From: UBA5972 sp964466385
Lineage (GTDB): Bacteria; Pseudomonadota; Alphaproteobacteria; Rhodobacterales; Rhodobacteraceae
Length of the DNA stretch: 8,066 nucleotides
Direction: 5' to 3'
Assembly (NCBI GenBank): GCA_964466385.1
Contig: CAYXNM010000116.1
Coordinates: 1 to 8,066, forward strand
The notes under the pieces were generated by a model. It was not told where the DNA came from. It saw only the letters and a program-made list of their open reading frames with translations, and ran no database searches. The position numbers were made by a program, and so were the translations under genes. How positions within the stretch are numbered: the first letter of the stretch is position 1; each line of letters begins with the position of its first letter. Below, piece by piece: positions 1 through 6,390 of this stretch.

Positions 1-94
1 CGCGCTGTTTTTCACCATTTGCACAAGGGCTGTGACGGGAGCGAACGGGCATCTTCGGAAACGATAACCCGGCGAGTCCCGAGGCAAATCGCTA

Positions 95-124
95 GGGGAC
101 GGCACGACATGGTGCCACGTCCCC
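95..124 (-). terminator. Hairpin downstream of eda, candidate terminator
   Basis: GGGGAC-GGCAC (95-105) pairs with GTGCC (112-116) and GTCCCC (119-124) around a 6-base loop, with a 2-base AC bulge on the right arm. This gives 11 base pairs, mostly G-C. It lies about 55 bases past the eda stop on the minus strand, where the operon transcript would end. There is no run of T after it on either strand, so it may be a Rho-assisted end or an RNA-stabilising hairpin rather than a classical intrinsic terminator. Nothing else in positions 1-178 could be supported as a gene. Confidence 0.4.
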
Positions 125-178
125 GAAACGGACTGTCCCTCTGTGCAGGAGCCGGCGGCTTGGGCCCGGGTCAAATGC

Positions 179-826
179 TTATCGCGGCAGCGTGCTGGCC
201 AAGCGCGCAAGGGTTTTGATCGCGTCCCATTGGCGATTGGCAACCAGGTCACGGGGTGCAACCCAACTGCCGCCGACGCAAACGACATTGGGCAGGCTCA
301 GATAATCCTCGGCGTTTTTGGCGCTCACACCCCCGGTCGGGCAAAAGCTGACACGACCCAACGGACCCGACAATGCGGCGAGCGCGGGCGCCCCACCGGC
401 GGCAGCGGCGGGGAAGAACTTTTGCATGTCATACCCCCGCGCCCGCAGGCGCATGATTTCAGATGCGGTCGCAGCACCGGGCAACAGGGGCAGGCTTTCC
501 GCTTCGCAGGCATCAAGCAGATCGTCCGTCGCACCGGGCGAAACGCCGAAACGGGCCCCGGCAAGGCGCGCTTTGGCAACGTCACCGGGTGTGAGCAACG
601 TCCCTGCCCCGACGATGCCGCCGGGAACTTTCGCCATCTCCGAAATCGCCTCCAACGCCGCTTCGGTCCTGAGCGTGACCTCAAGCACCCGCAACCCCCC
701 GGCGACAAGCGCGCGCGCCAATGGCGCCGCCAGGGCCGCATCCTCAACCACAAGAACCGGGATGACGGGCGCCAGCGAACATATCCGCCGTGTTTCGATG
801 CTGGCGGGGTTTGTTTGGGTCGTCAT
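179..826 (-). CDS. eda: 2-dehydro-3-deoxy-6-phosphogluconate (KDPG) aldolase
   Basis: Cytoplasmic class I aldolase that cleaves KDPG to pyruvate and glyceraldehyde 3-phosphate, the last step of the Entner-Doudoroff pathway. The protein has 215 residues, the family's normal length, and covers the whole TIM-barrel fold. Visible motifs are VLEVTLRTE (residues 48-55, with the conserved E49 and R53), VGAGT (72-76), the Schiff-base lysine K136 in QKFFPA, the phosphate-binding CPTGGV (162-167) and GGSW (185-188). The ATG at 826 overlaps the edd stop as ATGA and has a strong ribosome site just upstream, which fixes the start. It is the last gene of zwf-pgl-edd-eda. The related KHG/KDPG aldolases can also take 4-hydroxy-2-oxoglutarate, but the neighbours make KDPG the clear substrate. 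Confidence 0.97.
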   Translation of the reverse strand: MTTQTNPASIETRRICSLAPVIPVLVVEDAALAAPLARALVAGGLRVLEVTLRTEAALEAISEMAKVPGGIVGAGTLLTPGDVAKARLAGARFGVSPGATDDLLDACEAESLPLLPGAATASEIMRLRARGYDMQKFFPAAAAGGAPALAALSGPLGRVSFCPTGGVSAKNAEDYLSLPNVVCVGGSWVAPRDLVANRQWDAIKTLARLASTLPR

Positions 827-2640
827 TGTCCGCCCCCTCCCAATGCACAGGCTCCCGCCTCTGCGGACGTGACGTTTTCGCGGAAGCGCGTGAACATTTC
901 GCGCCCGAACCCGGCGGCCGAGCCGGAAAGGTCGGCTGTGACAGGGTCGCGCTCAAGGACGTCATCGTTCTGAATGTCCAGACGGCCGGCAATTGCGTCG
1001 ACCCGCAGGATATCGCCATCACGCAAGCGCGCGAGCGCACCGCCCTCCAGTGCTTCGGGTGTGACGTGAATGGCCGAGGGCACCTTGCCCGACGCCCCCG
1101 ACATGCGCCCGTCGGTGACCAGCGCGACACGAAGACCCCGCGCCTGAAGAGCCGACAAAACCGGCGTCAGGCCGTGAAGTTCCGGCATCCCGTTCGCGCG
1201 CGGCCCCTGAAACCGGACGACGATGACGGTATCGGATTGAAAGAGGTCGGCCTCAAAAGCCTCTTTCACGGCCTCCTGACTGGAAAAGACGCGGGCCGGT
1301 GCGGTCACGCATTGGTGCTTGGGGGCAACGGCGGAAACCTTCATGACCGCGCTTCCGAGCGAGCCTTTCAGGCGTTTCAGCCCTCCGCTTTTCTGAAAGG
1401 GCGTTTTCACGGTCCCGAGAATGCGCGCATTGTGACTGCTGCGTGCAGCATCTTCCCAGATCAGCGTGCCGTCTTTCAGTCTCGGGTCGCGCGTGTAATG
1501 CGACAGCCCCTTGCCGGCAACGGTTTTCGTGTCCGGATGCAGCAATCCGGCGTCAAGCAGTTCTCCGATCAGATACCCCGTGCCGCCCGCGGCGTGAAAA
1601 TGGTTCACATCGGCAAGACCGTTTGGATAAACCCGCGCAATCAGCGGGGTCGCTTCGGAAATGGCGGAAAAATCTTCCATTTCCAGCAAAATACCGCCAG
1701 CGCGGGCCATGGCGACAAGGTGGATAAGCAGGTTGGTCGAGCCGCCGGTGGCGTTCAGCCCGACGATCCCGTTGACAAAGGCACGTTCATCGAGAATGTC
1801 GCAAACGGGCAGATAATCCCCCGCAAGCGCCGAGAGTTCCAACGCGCGGCGCGCGCCACGATTGGTCAGGGCATCCTTCAGGGCCGTATCGGGCGGCACG
1901 AAACTTGATCCCGGCAGATGAAGCCCCATGAATTCCATCAGCATCTGGTTGGTGTTGGCGGTGCCATAAAACGTGCAGGTTCCCGGCCCGTGATAGGCGG
2001 CCATTTCGGCTGCCATCAAGGCATCGCGGCCAATCTCGCCACTGGCAAACCGCTGCCGGATCATCGCTTTCTCGTCGTTTGGCAAACCGCTCGTCATCGG
2101 TCCGGCGGGCAGGAACACCGCGGGCAGGTGACCGAACGCCTGCGCTGCCATGACCAGACCCGGCACGATCTTGTCGCAAACGCCCATGAAAACAACCGCA
2201 TCAAACGTGTTGTGCGAAAGGGCAACGCCCGCCGCCATGGCAATGACATCGCGCGAGAATAGGCTGATCTCCATCCCTGGCTGACCCTGGGTGACTCCAT
2301 CGCACATCGCCGGGACCCCTCCCGCGAATTGTGCGGTCGCACCGGCCTGGCGCGCCGCCTTGCGGATCAGATCCGGGTAACGCTCAAACGGCTGGTGCGC
2401 GCTCAGCATGTCGTTATAGGCCGAAACCATCCCCAGATTGGGCAGCTTGCCCGCTGCCAGCGCCGCCTGATCGACCCCGGCGCCTGCAAAGGCGTGTGCC
2501 TGTCCGCTACAGGACAGATGACTGCGCGCCGGGCCCTTTTCCTGCGCCGCTGCCATGCGCGCCAGATAGACACGGCGCGTTTCAGCACTTCGCGCGATGA
2601 TCCGGTCCGTGATACGGCTGATCGTTTCGTCAAGTTTCAT
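823..2640 (-). CDS. edd: 6-phosphogluconate dehydratase
   Basis: Iron-sulfur dehydratase that turns 6-phosphogluconate into KDPG and water, the defining first step of the Entner-Doudoroff pathway. The protein has 605 residues and aligns by eye end to end with E. coli Edd (about 603). It belongs to the IlvD/Edd family. Conserved motifs include SAYNDMLSAHQP (73-84), GGVPAMCDGVTQGQ (107-120), GVCDKIVPG (153-161), GTCTFYGTANTNQM (220-233), an ATGGSTN motif, and TDGRMSGASGKVPSAIHVTP (509-528). C113, C155 and C222 sit where family cluster cysteines are expected. The ATG at 2640 forms an ATGA overlap with the pgl stop and matches the usual Edd N-terminus. A TTG 21 bases upstream (2661) would add seven unsupported residues. 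The Shine-Dalgarno candidate AAAAGG is about 10 bases away, so coupling from pgl probably matters. Confidence 0.97.
   Translation of the reverse strand: MKLDETISRITDRIIARSAETRRVYLARMAAAQEKGPARSHLSCSGQAHAFAGAGVDQAALAAGKLPNLGMVSAYNDMLSAHQPFERYPDLIRKAARQAGATAQFAGGVPAMCDGVTQGQPGMEISLFSRDVIAMAAGVALSHNTFDAVVFMGVCDKIVPGLVMAAQAFGHLPAVFLPAGPMTSGLPNDEKAMIRQRFASGEIGRDALMAAEMAAYHGPGTCTFYGTANTNQMLMEFMGLHLPGSSFVPPDTALKDALTNRGARRALELSALAGDYLPVCDILDERAFVNGIVGLNATGGSTNLLIHLVAMARAGGILLEMEDFSAISEATPLIARVYPNGLADVNHFHAAGGTGYLIGELLDAGLLHPDTKTVAGKGLSHYTRDPRLKDGTLIWEDAARSSHNARILGTVKTPFQKSGGLKRLKGSLGSAVMKVSAVAPKHQCVTAPARVFSSQEAVKEAFEADLFQSDTVIVVRFQGPRANGMPELHGLTPVLSALQARGLRVALVTDGRMSGASGKVPSAIHVTPEALEGGALARLRDGDILRVDAIAGRLDIQNDDVLERDPVTADLSGSAAGFGREMFTRFRENVTSAEAGACALGGGGQ
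833..841 (-). promoter_or_regulatory. Strong ribosome binding site for eda inside the edd 3' end
   Basis: On the minus strand GGGAGGGGG ends 6 bases before the eda ATG. The same bases encode the Gly-rich C-terminus of Edd (GGGGQ), so the last edd codons double as the Shine-Dalgarno sequence. It is the purine-richest site of the operon and supports the start at 826. Confidence 0.75.
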
Positions 2641-3341
2641 GGCTGTGATGCCTTTTCGCAATAATGGATCGTGACGCCCTGCGGTGCGTTCAGGATCACC
2701 CGGATGGGGGCTGTTTCGGCGGGACCGGGTTCTTCGGCGGCGTGAAATGCGCCAAGCTTGTCGCGGCCTGCGATCAGAACATGGAGATGCTGCGCTGAAA
2801 GCAACGCCGCCACCGTCAGCGTCAGACGGCTGTCCGCCGCGTCGGGCGGTTGAATTGGCAAAACCATGTCATCACCATTGGGGTCCAGAGCGCGCGCCAA
2901 CCCCCTGGCCCCGGGAAACAGGCTGGCTGTGTGCATATCCGCGCCCATTCCCAGAACACAAACGGAAACCGGCAACGCGGCGCGCACGGTGTCATTTGTC
3001 GCTGCCAGGCCCTCCTGGGTCAAAGGCCGACCTTCAAACAAAGCGATCCGTTGCGCCGAAGCCGCCGGACCGATGCCAAGAGTCCTGTCGATCAACCCGG
3101 CGTTGGAGCGCGGGCTGGTCAGGGGAACCAACCGTTCATCACTGGGCAGAACGCCGGTTTTATTCCACGGGATCAAAGCCCCTGACAAGGCCTTCAGGAA
3201 CGCACCCGGCGTGCTGCCGCCCGGAACCACCAGCGTTGCCCGACCGTTCGCCCTGATGGCCGCGTCAAGCTGACCCGCCACGATCGCGGCCAGACTTTCG
3301 GCCATACGGTCGCTGTCCTTGTATTCGACCAGCAAGGTCAT
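2637..3341 (-). CDS. pgl: 6-phosphogluconolactonase (DevB/NagB-fold type)
   Basis: Hydrolyses 6-phospho-D-glucono-1,5-lactone, made by Zwf, to 6-phosphogluconate, which Edd then uses. The 234 residues are typical of the DevB-type family. Visible motifs are the phosphate-binding VPGGSTPGAFL (39-49), SDERLVP (67-73), SN (79-80) and GMGADMHTASLFPG (131-144), where H137 matches the family's catalytic histidine. The residue before it is Met136; many homologues have Gly there. That is probably a lineage variant, since the rest of the site is intact. The ATG shares one base with the zwf stop (TGATG). No good Shine-Dalgarno sequence precedes it, so translation is probably by reinitiation after zwf. 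The stop overlaps the edd start as ATGA. Confidence 0.94.
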   Translation of the reverse strand: MTLLVEYKDSDRMAESLAAIVAGQLDAAIRANGRATLVVPGGSTPGAFLKALSGALIPWNKTGVLPSDERLVPLTSPRSNAGLIDRTLGIGPAASAQRIALFEGRPLTQEGLAATNDTVRAALPVSVCVLGMGADMHTASLFPGARGLARALDPNGDDMVLPIQPPDAADSRLTLTVAALLSAQHLHVLIAGRDKLGAFHAAEEPGPAETAPIRVILNAPQGVTIHYCEKASQP

Positions 3342-4852
3342 CAGGTGGCAATTCCGCGCCAGCGCCGATGGTCGCGATGCATGAGCATCAGGGCGTCTTC
3401 CGGCCCCGAACTGCCCGCCTCATACGCAGCCGGTTTCTGACCCGAGCTTTCCCAACTGGCGATGACCGGATCGGCCCAGGACCAGGCGGCCTCGACCTCG
3501 TCTCCGCGCATGAACAGGGTCTGATCGCCCCGGATCACATCCATCACAAGGCGCTCATAGGCATCCGGCGTCCGCATCTTGTCGCCGAGCGCCTCGGCAA
3601 AGCTCATGTCCAGCGGGACTTCGGTCAGGCGCATGCCACCGGGCCCCGGCTCCTTGATGGTCATCCTCAGCGTAATCCCCTCGTCGGGTTGAAGCGTGAT
3701 GATCAGGGCATTTCCCTGCAATTGTTCCATGTCCGAAAAAATCGCGTGCGGCGGATCGCGGAATACCACGGCAATCTCGGATAACCGCCGCCGGAGCATC
3801 TTTCCCGTTCGCAGATAAAAGGGTGTGCCCGCCCAACGCCAGTTGGCAACCGCGACCTTCAGTGCAATGAAACTTTCGGTGCGGCTGTCGGGAATTCCCG
3901 TTTCCTCGGCATAACCGGGGGTGGTCTTTCCGGCAATAAACTGACCGCGCACGATATCCTTTGAGCCGACCGGATCAAGCGCGCGCAATACTTTCAGCTT
4001 TTCGTCCCGGACGGCATCAGGTTCAAACCGCGCCGGAGGCTCCATCGCCGTCAGACACAAAAGTTGCAGCAGATGGTTTTGCACCATATCGCGCATTGCG
4101 CCCGCCGCGTCATAATACGCGCCCCGCCCCAGAATACCCAGATCCTCGGCCACGGTGATCTGGACATGATCCACGTGGCGGCTGTTCCAGAGCGGTTCAA
4201 ACAGCGCATTGGCAAACCGCAGCGCCATGAGGTTCTGAACGGTCTCCTTGCCCAGATAATGGTCGATACGGTAAATCTGGTGCTCTTCGAAACAGTGGCG
4301 CAAGGCGTCATTGAGCGTGCGCGCCGAGGCCAGATCGCGACCGAACGGTTTTTCAACGACGATTCGGCTGTCGCGCCTGACCAGACGCGCTTGCCCGAGG
4401 TTTTTCGCTATGGGCGCAAAGAGCGAGGGGCCGACGGACAGGTAAAACGCCCGGATGACGTCCTGTCGCAGCAGCTTTTCAAGACCGCTCCAACCCGTGT
4501 CCCCCAAGGCATCGACGCAGTGATAGGTGATGCATTTCAAAAACGCGTCCAGTTGTCTGTGGTCCGGTGCGTCCCTTTCGAGCGCGGCGATGATCGCGCC
4601 CTTGGTGGCGGTGCGAAACCTGTCCGTTCCCATGTCGCTGCGACCACTGGCGATGATGTGGCTGCCCGGCGGCATCTGGCCGATCACAAAGCGATGAAAC
4701 AGCCCCGGCAGGATTTTGCGTTGCGCGAGGTCCCCGGTCGCCCCGAACAGCACGAGATCAAACACCTCCACGGGGATAACGCGTTGCCCGAATGCGGGCC
4801 CGGTTGTTGGCCCGGGTGTTGAATGGCCGGATTGGGCGTGATCCTTGTTCAT
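3341..4852 (-). CDS. zwf: Glucose-6-phosphate 1-dehydrogenase
   Basis: Oxidises glucose 6-phosphate to 6-phosphogluconolactone while reducing NADP+ (some homologues also use NAD+). It is the entry enzyme of the operon. The protein has 503 residues against about 490 in the family. It shows the nucleotide-binding FGATGDLAQRK (36-46), VEKPFGRDL (166-174), the signature RIDHYLGKET (195-204), NH at 259-260 with the catalytic-type H260, AGKTTPGYAEE (307-317) and GTPFYLRTGK (342-351). About 28 Pro/Gly/Thr-rich residues precede the fold (MNKDHAQSGHSTPGPTTGP onwards), which accounts for the extra length. The start is supported by GGGGAGC (4857-4863 on the minus strand), 4 bases upstream of the ATG. 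It is the first gene of zwf-pgl-edd-eda, divergent from the LacI-family regulator with the palindromic operator 22 bases upstream of its start. Confidence 0.97.
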   Translation of the reverse strand: MNKDHAQSGHSTPGPTTGPAFGQRVIPVEVFDLVLFGATGDLAQRKILPGLFHRFVIGQMPPGSHIIASGRSDMGTDRFRTATKGAIIAALERDAPDHRQLDAFLKCITYHCVDALGDTGWSGLEKLLRQDVIRAFYLSVGPSLFAPIAKNLGQARLVRRDSRIVVEKPFGRDLASARTLNDALRHCFEEHQIYRIDHYLGKETVQNLMALRFANALFEPLWNSRHVDHVQITVAEDLGILGRGAYYDAAGAMRDMVQNHLLQLLCLTAMEPPARFEPDAVRDEKLKVLRALDPVGSKDIVRGQFIAGKTTPGYAEETGIPDSRTESFIALKVAVANWRWAGTPFYLRTGKMLRRRLSEIAVVFRDPPHAIFSDMEQLQGNALIITLQPDEGITLRMTIKEPGPGGMRLTEVPLDMSFAEALGDKMRTPDAYERLVMDVIRGDQTLFMRGDEVEAAWSWADPVIASWESSGQKPAAYEAGSSGPEDALMLMHRDHRRWRGIAT

Positions 4853-4873
4853 GGTTGCTCCCCATGGCGACTT

Positions 4874-4879
4874 ATGTTA
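4874..4879 (-). promoter_or_regulatory. Candidate -10 element of the zwf operon promoter
   Basis: On the minus strand these bases read TAACAT, matching TATAAT at four of six positions, and they overlap the right half of the operator as read toward zwf. No convincing -35 is found 17 bases upstream; the best -35-like hexamer, TTGAAC (4907-4912, minus strand), is too far away. The overlap would explain repression, but the assignment is weak. Confidence 0.3.
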
Positions 4880-4888
4880 GCGCTAACA
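4875..4888. promoter_or_regulatory. LacI-family operator between zwf and the regulator
   Basis: TGTTAGCGCTAACA is a perfect 14-bp palindrome with a central CG step, the standard architecture of a LacI/GntR/CcpA-type operator. Its near edge is 22 bases from the zwf ATG and 51 bases from the regulator ATG, so one bound dimer could act on both divergent promoters. I saw no second copy in the window. It is most likely the site of the LacI-family protein encoded at 4940; which effector releases it is inference (gluconate, 6-phosphogluconate or KDPG are candidates). Confidence 0.85.
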
Positions 4889-4897
4889 ATCACAGTG

Positions 4898-4926
4898 TTG
4901 CGAATTGTTCAAGCCCCCAATAACCT
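4898..4926 (+). promoter_or_regulatory. Candidate promoter of the LacI-family regulator
   Basis: TTGCGA (4898-4903) and TAACCT (4921-4926) are separated by 17 bases, with four of six and three of six matches to the sigma-70 consensus. Transcription would begin near 4933, only about 7 bases before the ATG at 4940, so the message would be almost leaderless. The operator at 4875-4888 ends 9 bases upstream of the -35. Confidence 0.35.
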
Positions 4927-4939
4927 GTTTTGGCCCCGA

Positions 4940-5944
4940 ATGCCCGAGAGAAAGACCTTGAGAGATGTCGCACGCCTTGCCGGCGTGAGCGAGATGACCG
5001 CATCGCGTGCGCTGCGCGACAAGGGGGCCGTCAGTCCCGCGACACGGGACCGTATCGCCACAATCGCTGCCGAGTTGGGCTATGTGCCCAATCGTATCGC
5101 GGGCGCGCTGGCGTCGCGGACGTCCAATCTGGTCGGCGTGATCGTGCCCTCGCTTGGGAATTTTGTCTTTCCCGAGGTTTTGTCAGGTCTCACATCGGCG
5201 CTCGGGACAAGCCGCTTGCAGCCGGTCATCGGTGTTTCGGGCTATGACCAGGCAACCGAAGAAAGCGTGATCCGGGAAATGCTGTCCTGGCGTCCGGCCG
5301 GTCTGGTGATCGCGGGACTGGAACATGCAAAAAGCGCGCGTGAACTGCTGGTGAATGCACCCATACCGGTTGTCGAGATCATGGACACCGACGGAAATGC
5401 GATCGATTATTGCGTCGGCATTTCCCATCTCGGGGCCGGCGGCGCAATGGCGCGCGCCTTTGTTGAGCGCGGATATCGCCGGATTGCCTATATCGGGACG
5501 CGTGTTCCTGCGGATCATCGCGCGCAGAAACGCCTCAGGGGGTTTCGCCAGGCCCTTGCAAATGCCGGGCAACGTGTTGCCTGTGAACGATTTTATAACG
5601 GAACCTCGACGATCGCCAAGGGGCGTGAACTGTCCGCCGGACTGCTCGCCGATCACCCGGACACCGACGCGATATACTATTCAAGCGACGTTCTTGCGGT
5701 TGGCGGGTTGATGCATTGTCTGAGCGCGGGGGTGTCCGTTCCCGGTCAACTGGCGCTCGCGGGGTTCAACGATCTGGAACTGCTCAACGGGTTGCCCCTG
5801 CGCATCGCGACCACGAATTCTTTCCGGTTTGAGACCGGGCAGGCGGCGGCCAAGGCTATCCTGAACATGGCGGACGGCGGCGGTGAAACCATCGTCAAAA
5901 CACTCACGTTCCAACCCGGCGTCGATCCGGGTCAGACCATATAG
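4940..5944 (+). CDS. gntR: LacI-family transcriptional regulator, GntR-like (gluconate/Entner-Doudoroff regulator)
   Basis: DNA-binding repressor of 334 residues with the full LacI-family layout. The helix-turn-helix is at about 7-26 (TLRDVARLAG, then VSEMTASRAL), the hinge helix near 53-63 (IAGALASRTSN), and the rest is a periplasmic-binding-protein-like effector domain. Stretches such as VPSLGNFVFPEVLSGL, REMLSWRPAGLVI and IPVVEIMD closely match, from memory, the equivalent parts of E. coli GntR, the gluconate repressor. The ATG at 4940 is chosen because the HTH follows at once; the frame stays open upstream through the operator but that part has no family similarity. No Shine-Dalgarno sequence precedes it (CCTGTTTTGGCCCCGA). 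It lies divergent to zwf-pgl-edd-eda, so it very probably controls that operon and itself. The ligand cannot be read from sequence alone. Confidence 0.9.
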   Translation: MPERKTLRDVARLAGVSEMTASRALRDKGAVSPATRDRIATIAAELGYVPNRIAGALASRTSNLVGVIVPSLGNFVFPEVLSGLTSALGTSRLQPVIGVSGYDQATEESVIREMLSWRPAGLVIAGLEHAKSARELLVNAPIPVVEIMDTDGNAIDYCVGISHLGAGGAMARAFVERGYRRIAYIGTRVPADHRAQKRLRGFRQALANAGQRVACERFYNGTSTIAKGRELSAGLLADHPDTDAIYYSSDVLAVGGLMHCLSAGVSVPGQLALAGFNDLELLNGLPLRIATTNSFRFETGQAAAKAILNMADGGGETIVKTLTFQPGVDPGQTI

Positions 5945-5962
5945 GCCGCGATCCGGGGCCTT

Positions 5963-5990
5963 TGACCGGCTGGGCGCCACCCCCCGGTCA
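5963..5990 (+). terminator. GC-rich hairpin after the LacI-family regulator
   Basis: TGACCGG (5963-5969) pairs with CCGGTCA (5984-5990), and after a 2-base bulge GGG (5972-5974) pairs with CCC (5981-5983) around a 6-base loop, giving 10 base pairs. It begins 18 bases after the stop codon, the right place for a terminator. No T-run follows, so intrinsic termination is not certain. Confidence 0.45.
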
Positions 5991-6232
5991 TCGACACGAA
6001 ACGTAGGGTCTGCGAATTTTTCAACGACGGCGACACCGTGACGCATGCACACATTTGCGGGGTTCGCATTCGGTTCGGCTCGCGGCAGGCGTCGAATTTC
6101 GAACCGATAAACGGGCAGTGGATCGCCGGAAATGCGCCTGCCAAGCGCGATTGCGCGGATTGTTTCACGGGCCCAGGGCGTTACCCTATAAACGTTGCCC
6201 CGCCAGTTCGCATCATTGACGTCCTTTGCACC

Positions 6233-6252
6233 CCGGATTGCCTGCAATCCGG
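6233..6252. repeat. 20-bp dyad
   Basis: CCGGATTGC-CT-GCAATCCGG: two perfect 9-base arms around a 2-base centre. It could fold as a hairpin (8 pairs with a 4-base loop) or bind a dimeric protein. It sits just left of the first copy of the 21-base repeat and has no T-run, so it may be part of the repeat element rather than a terminator. Confidence 0.6.
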
Positions 6253-6260
6253 CTCAAACC

Positions 6261-6281
6261 CTTGGGCACCGCCCGTTCGGG
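6261..6281 (+). repeat. 21-base direct repeat, copy 1
   Basis: CTTGGGC, then A, then CCGCCCGTTCGGG. The second copy at 6544-6564 differs only at the eighth base. On the minus strand both copies can be read as PERA-x-PK, with V in this copy and E in the other. Each ends in CCCGTTCGGG, itself a short dyad. Confidence 0.7.
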
Positions 6282-6346
6282 TCTGAAAGCGACGTTGAGT
6301 TTGCCCCCCCGCACGGCCCTGCGCCTGCCCGTGGGGTGGCGTGCGC
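6279..6346 (+). repeat. Inverted coding-like repeat, plus-strand copy (frameshifted)
   Basis: Two blocks match the minus strand of 6510-6419. Positions 6279-6307 match the reverse complement of 6482-6510 at 23 of 29 bases. Positions 6314-6332 match the reverse complement of 6434-6452 at 18 of 19, after which this copy reads GTG-GGG-TGG where the other has two extra codons. Translated, the blocks read GSESDVEFAP and ALRLPVGWR, but in different frames. This copy therefore looks like the more decayed one. No intact gene is claimed. Confidence 0.55.
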
Positions 6347-6390
6347 AACGCCGGTTCGTGGCACTTTATCCCGGCAAAGCCCGAACGAAC

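Noticed and set aside
143..973. Long plus-strand open frame opposite eda and edd
   Set aside because: It is antisense to two fully conserved enzymes, has an unnatural Arg/Pro/Gly-rich composition and no ribosome site; typical of GC-rich shadow frames.
790..1908. 372-codon plus-strand open frame opposite edd
   Set aside because: Edd on the other strand matches its family end to end with cofactor cysteines; this frame has no recognisable motif.
2641..2661. TTG start for edd seven codons earlier
   Set aside because: The ATG at 2640 gives the ATGA junction seen elsewhere in the operon and the usual family N-terminus.
2904..2948. Met in place of Gly beside the Pgl catalytic histidine as a sign of lost activity
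   Set aside because: All other active-site motifs are intact and the gene is in a coupled functional operon; a lineage variant is the simpler explanation.
4064..4822. 252-codon plus-strand open frame opposite zwf
   Set aside because: It is antisense to the conserved Zwf core and its sequence only mirrors the Zwf codons.
4823..4939. Upstream extension of the regulator ORF by 39 residues
   Set aside because: The added residues have no family similarity, overlap the zwf 5' end and would put the operator inside the coding region; the HTH begins right after the ATG at 4940.
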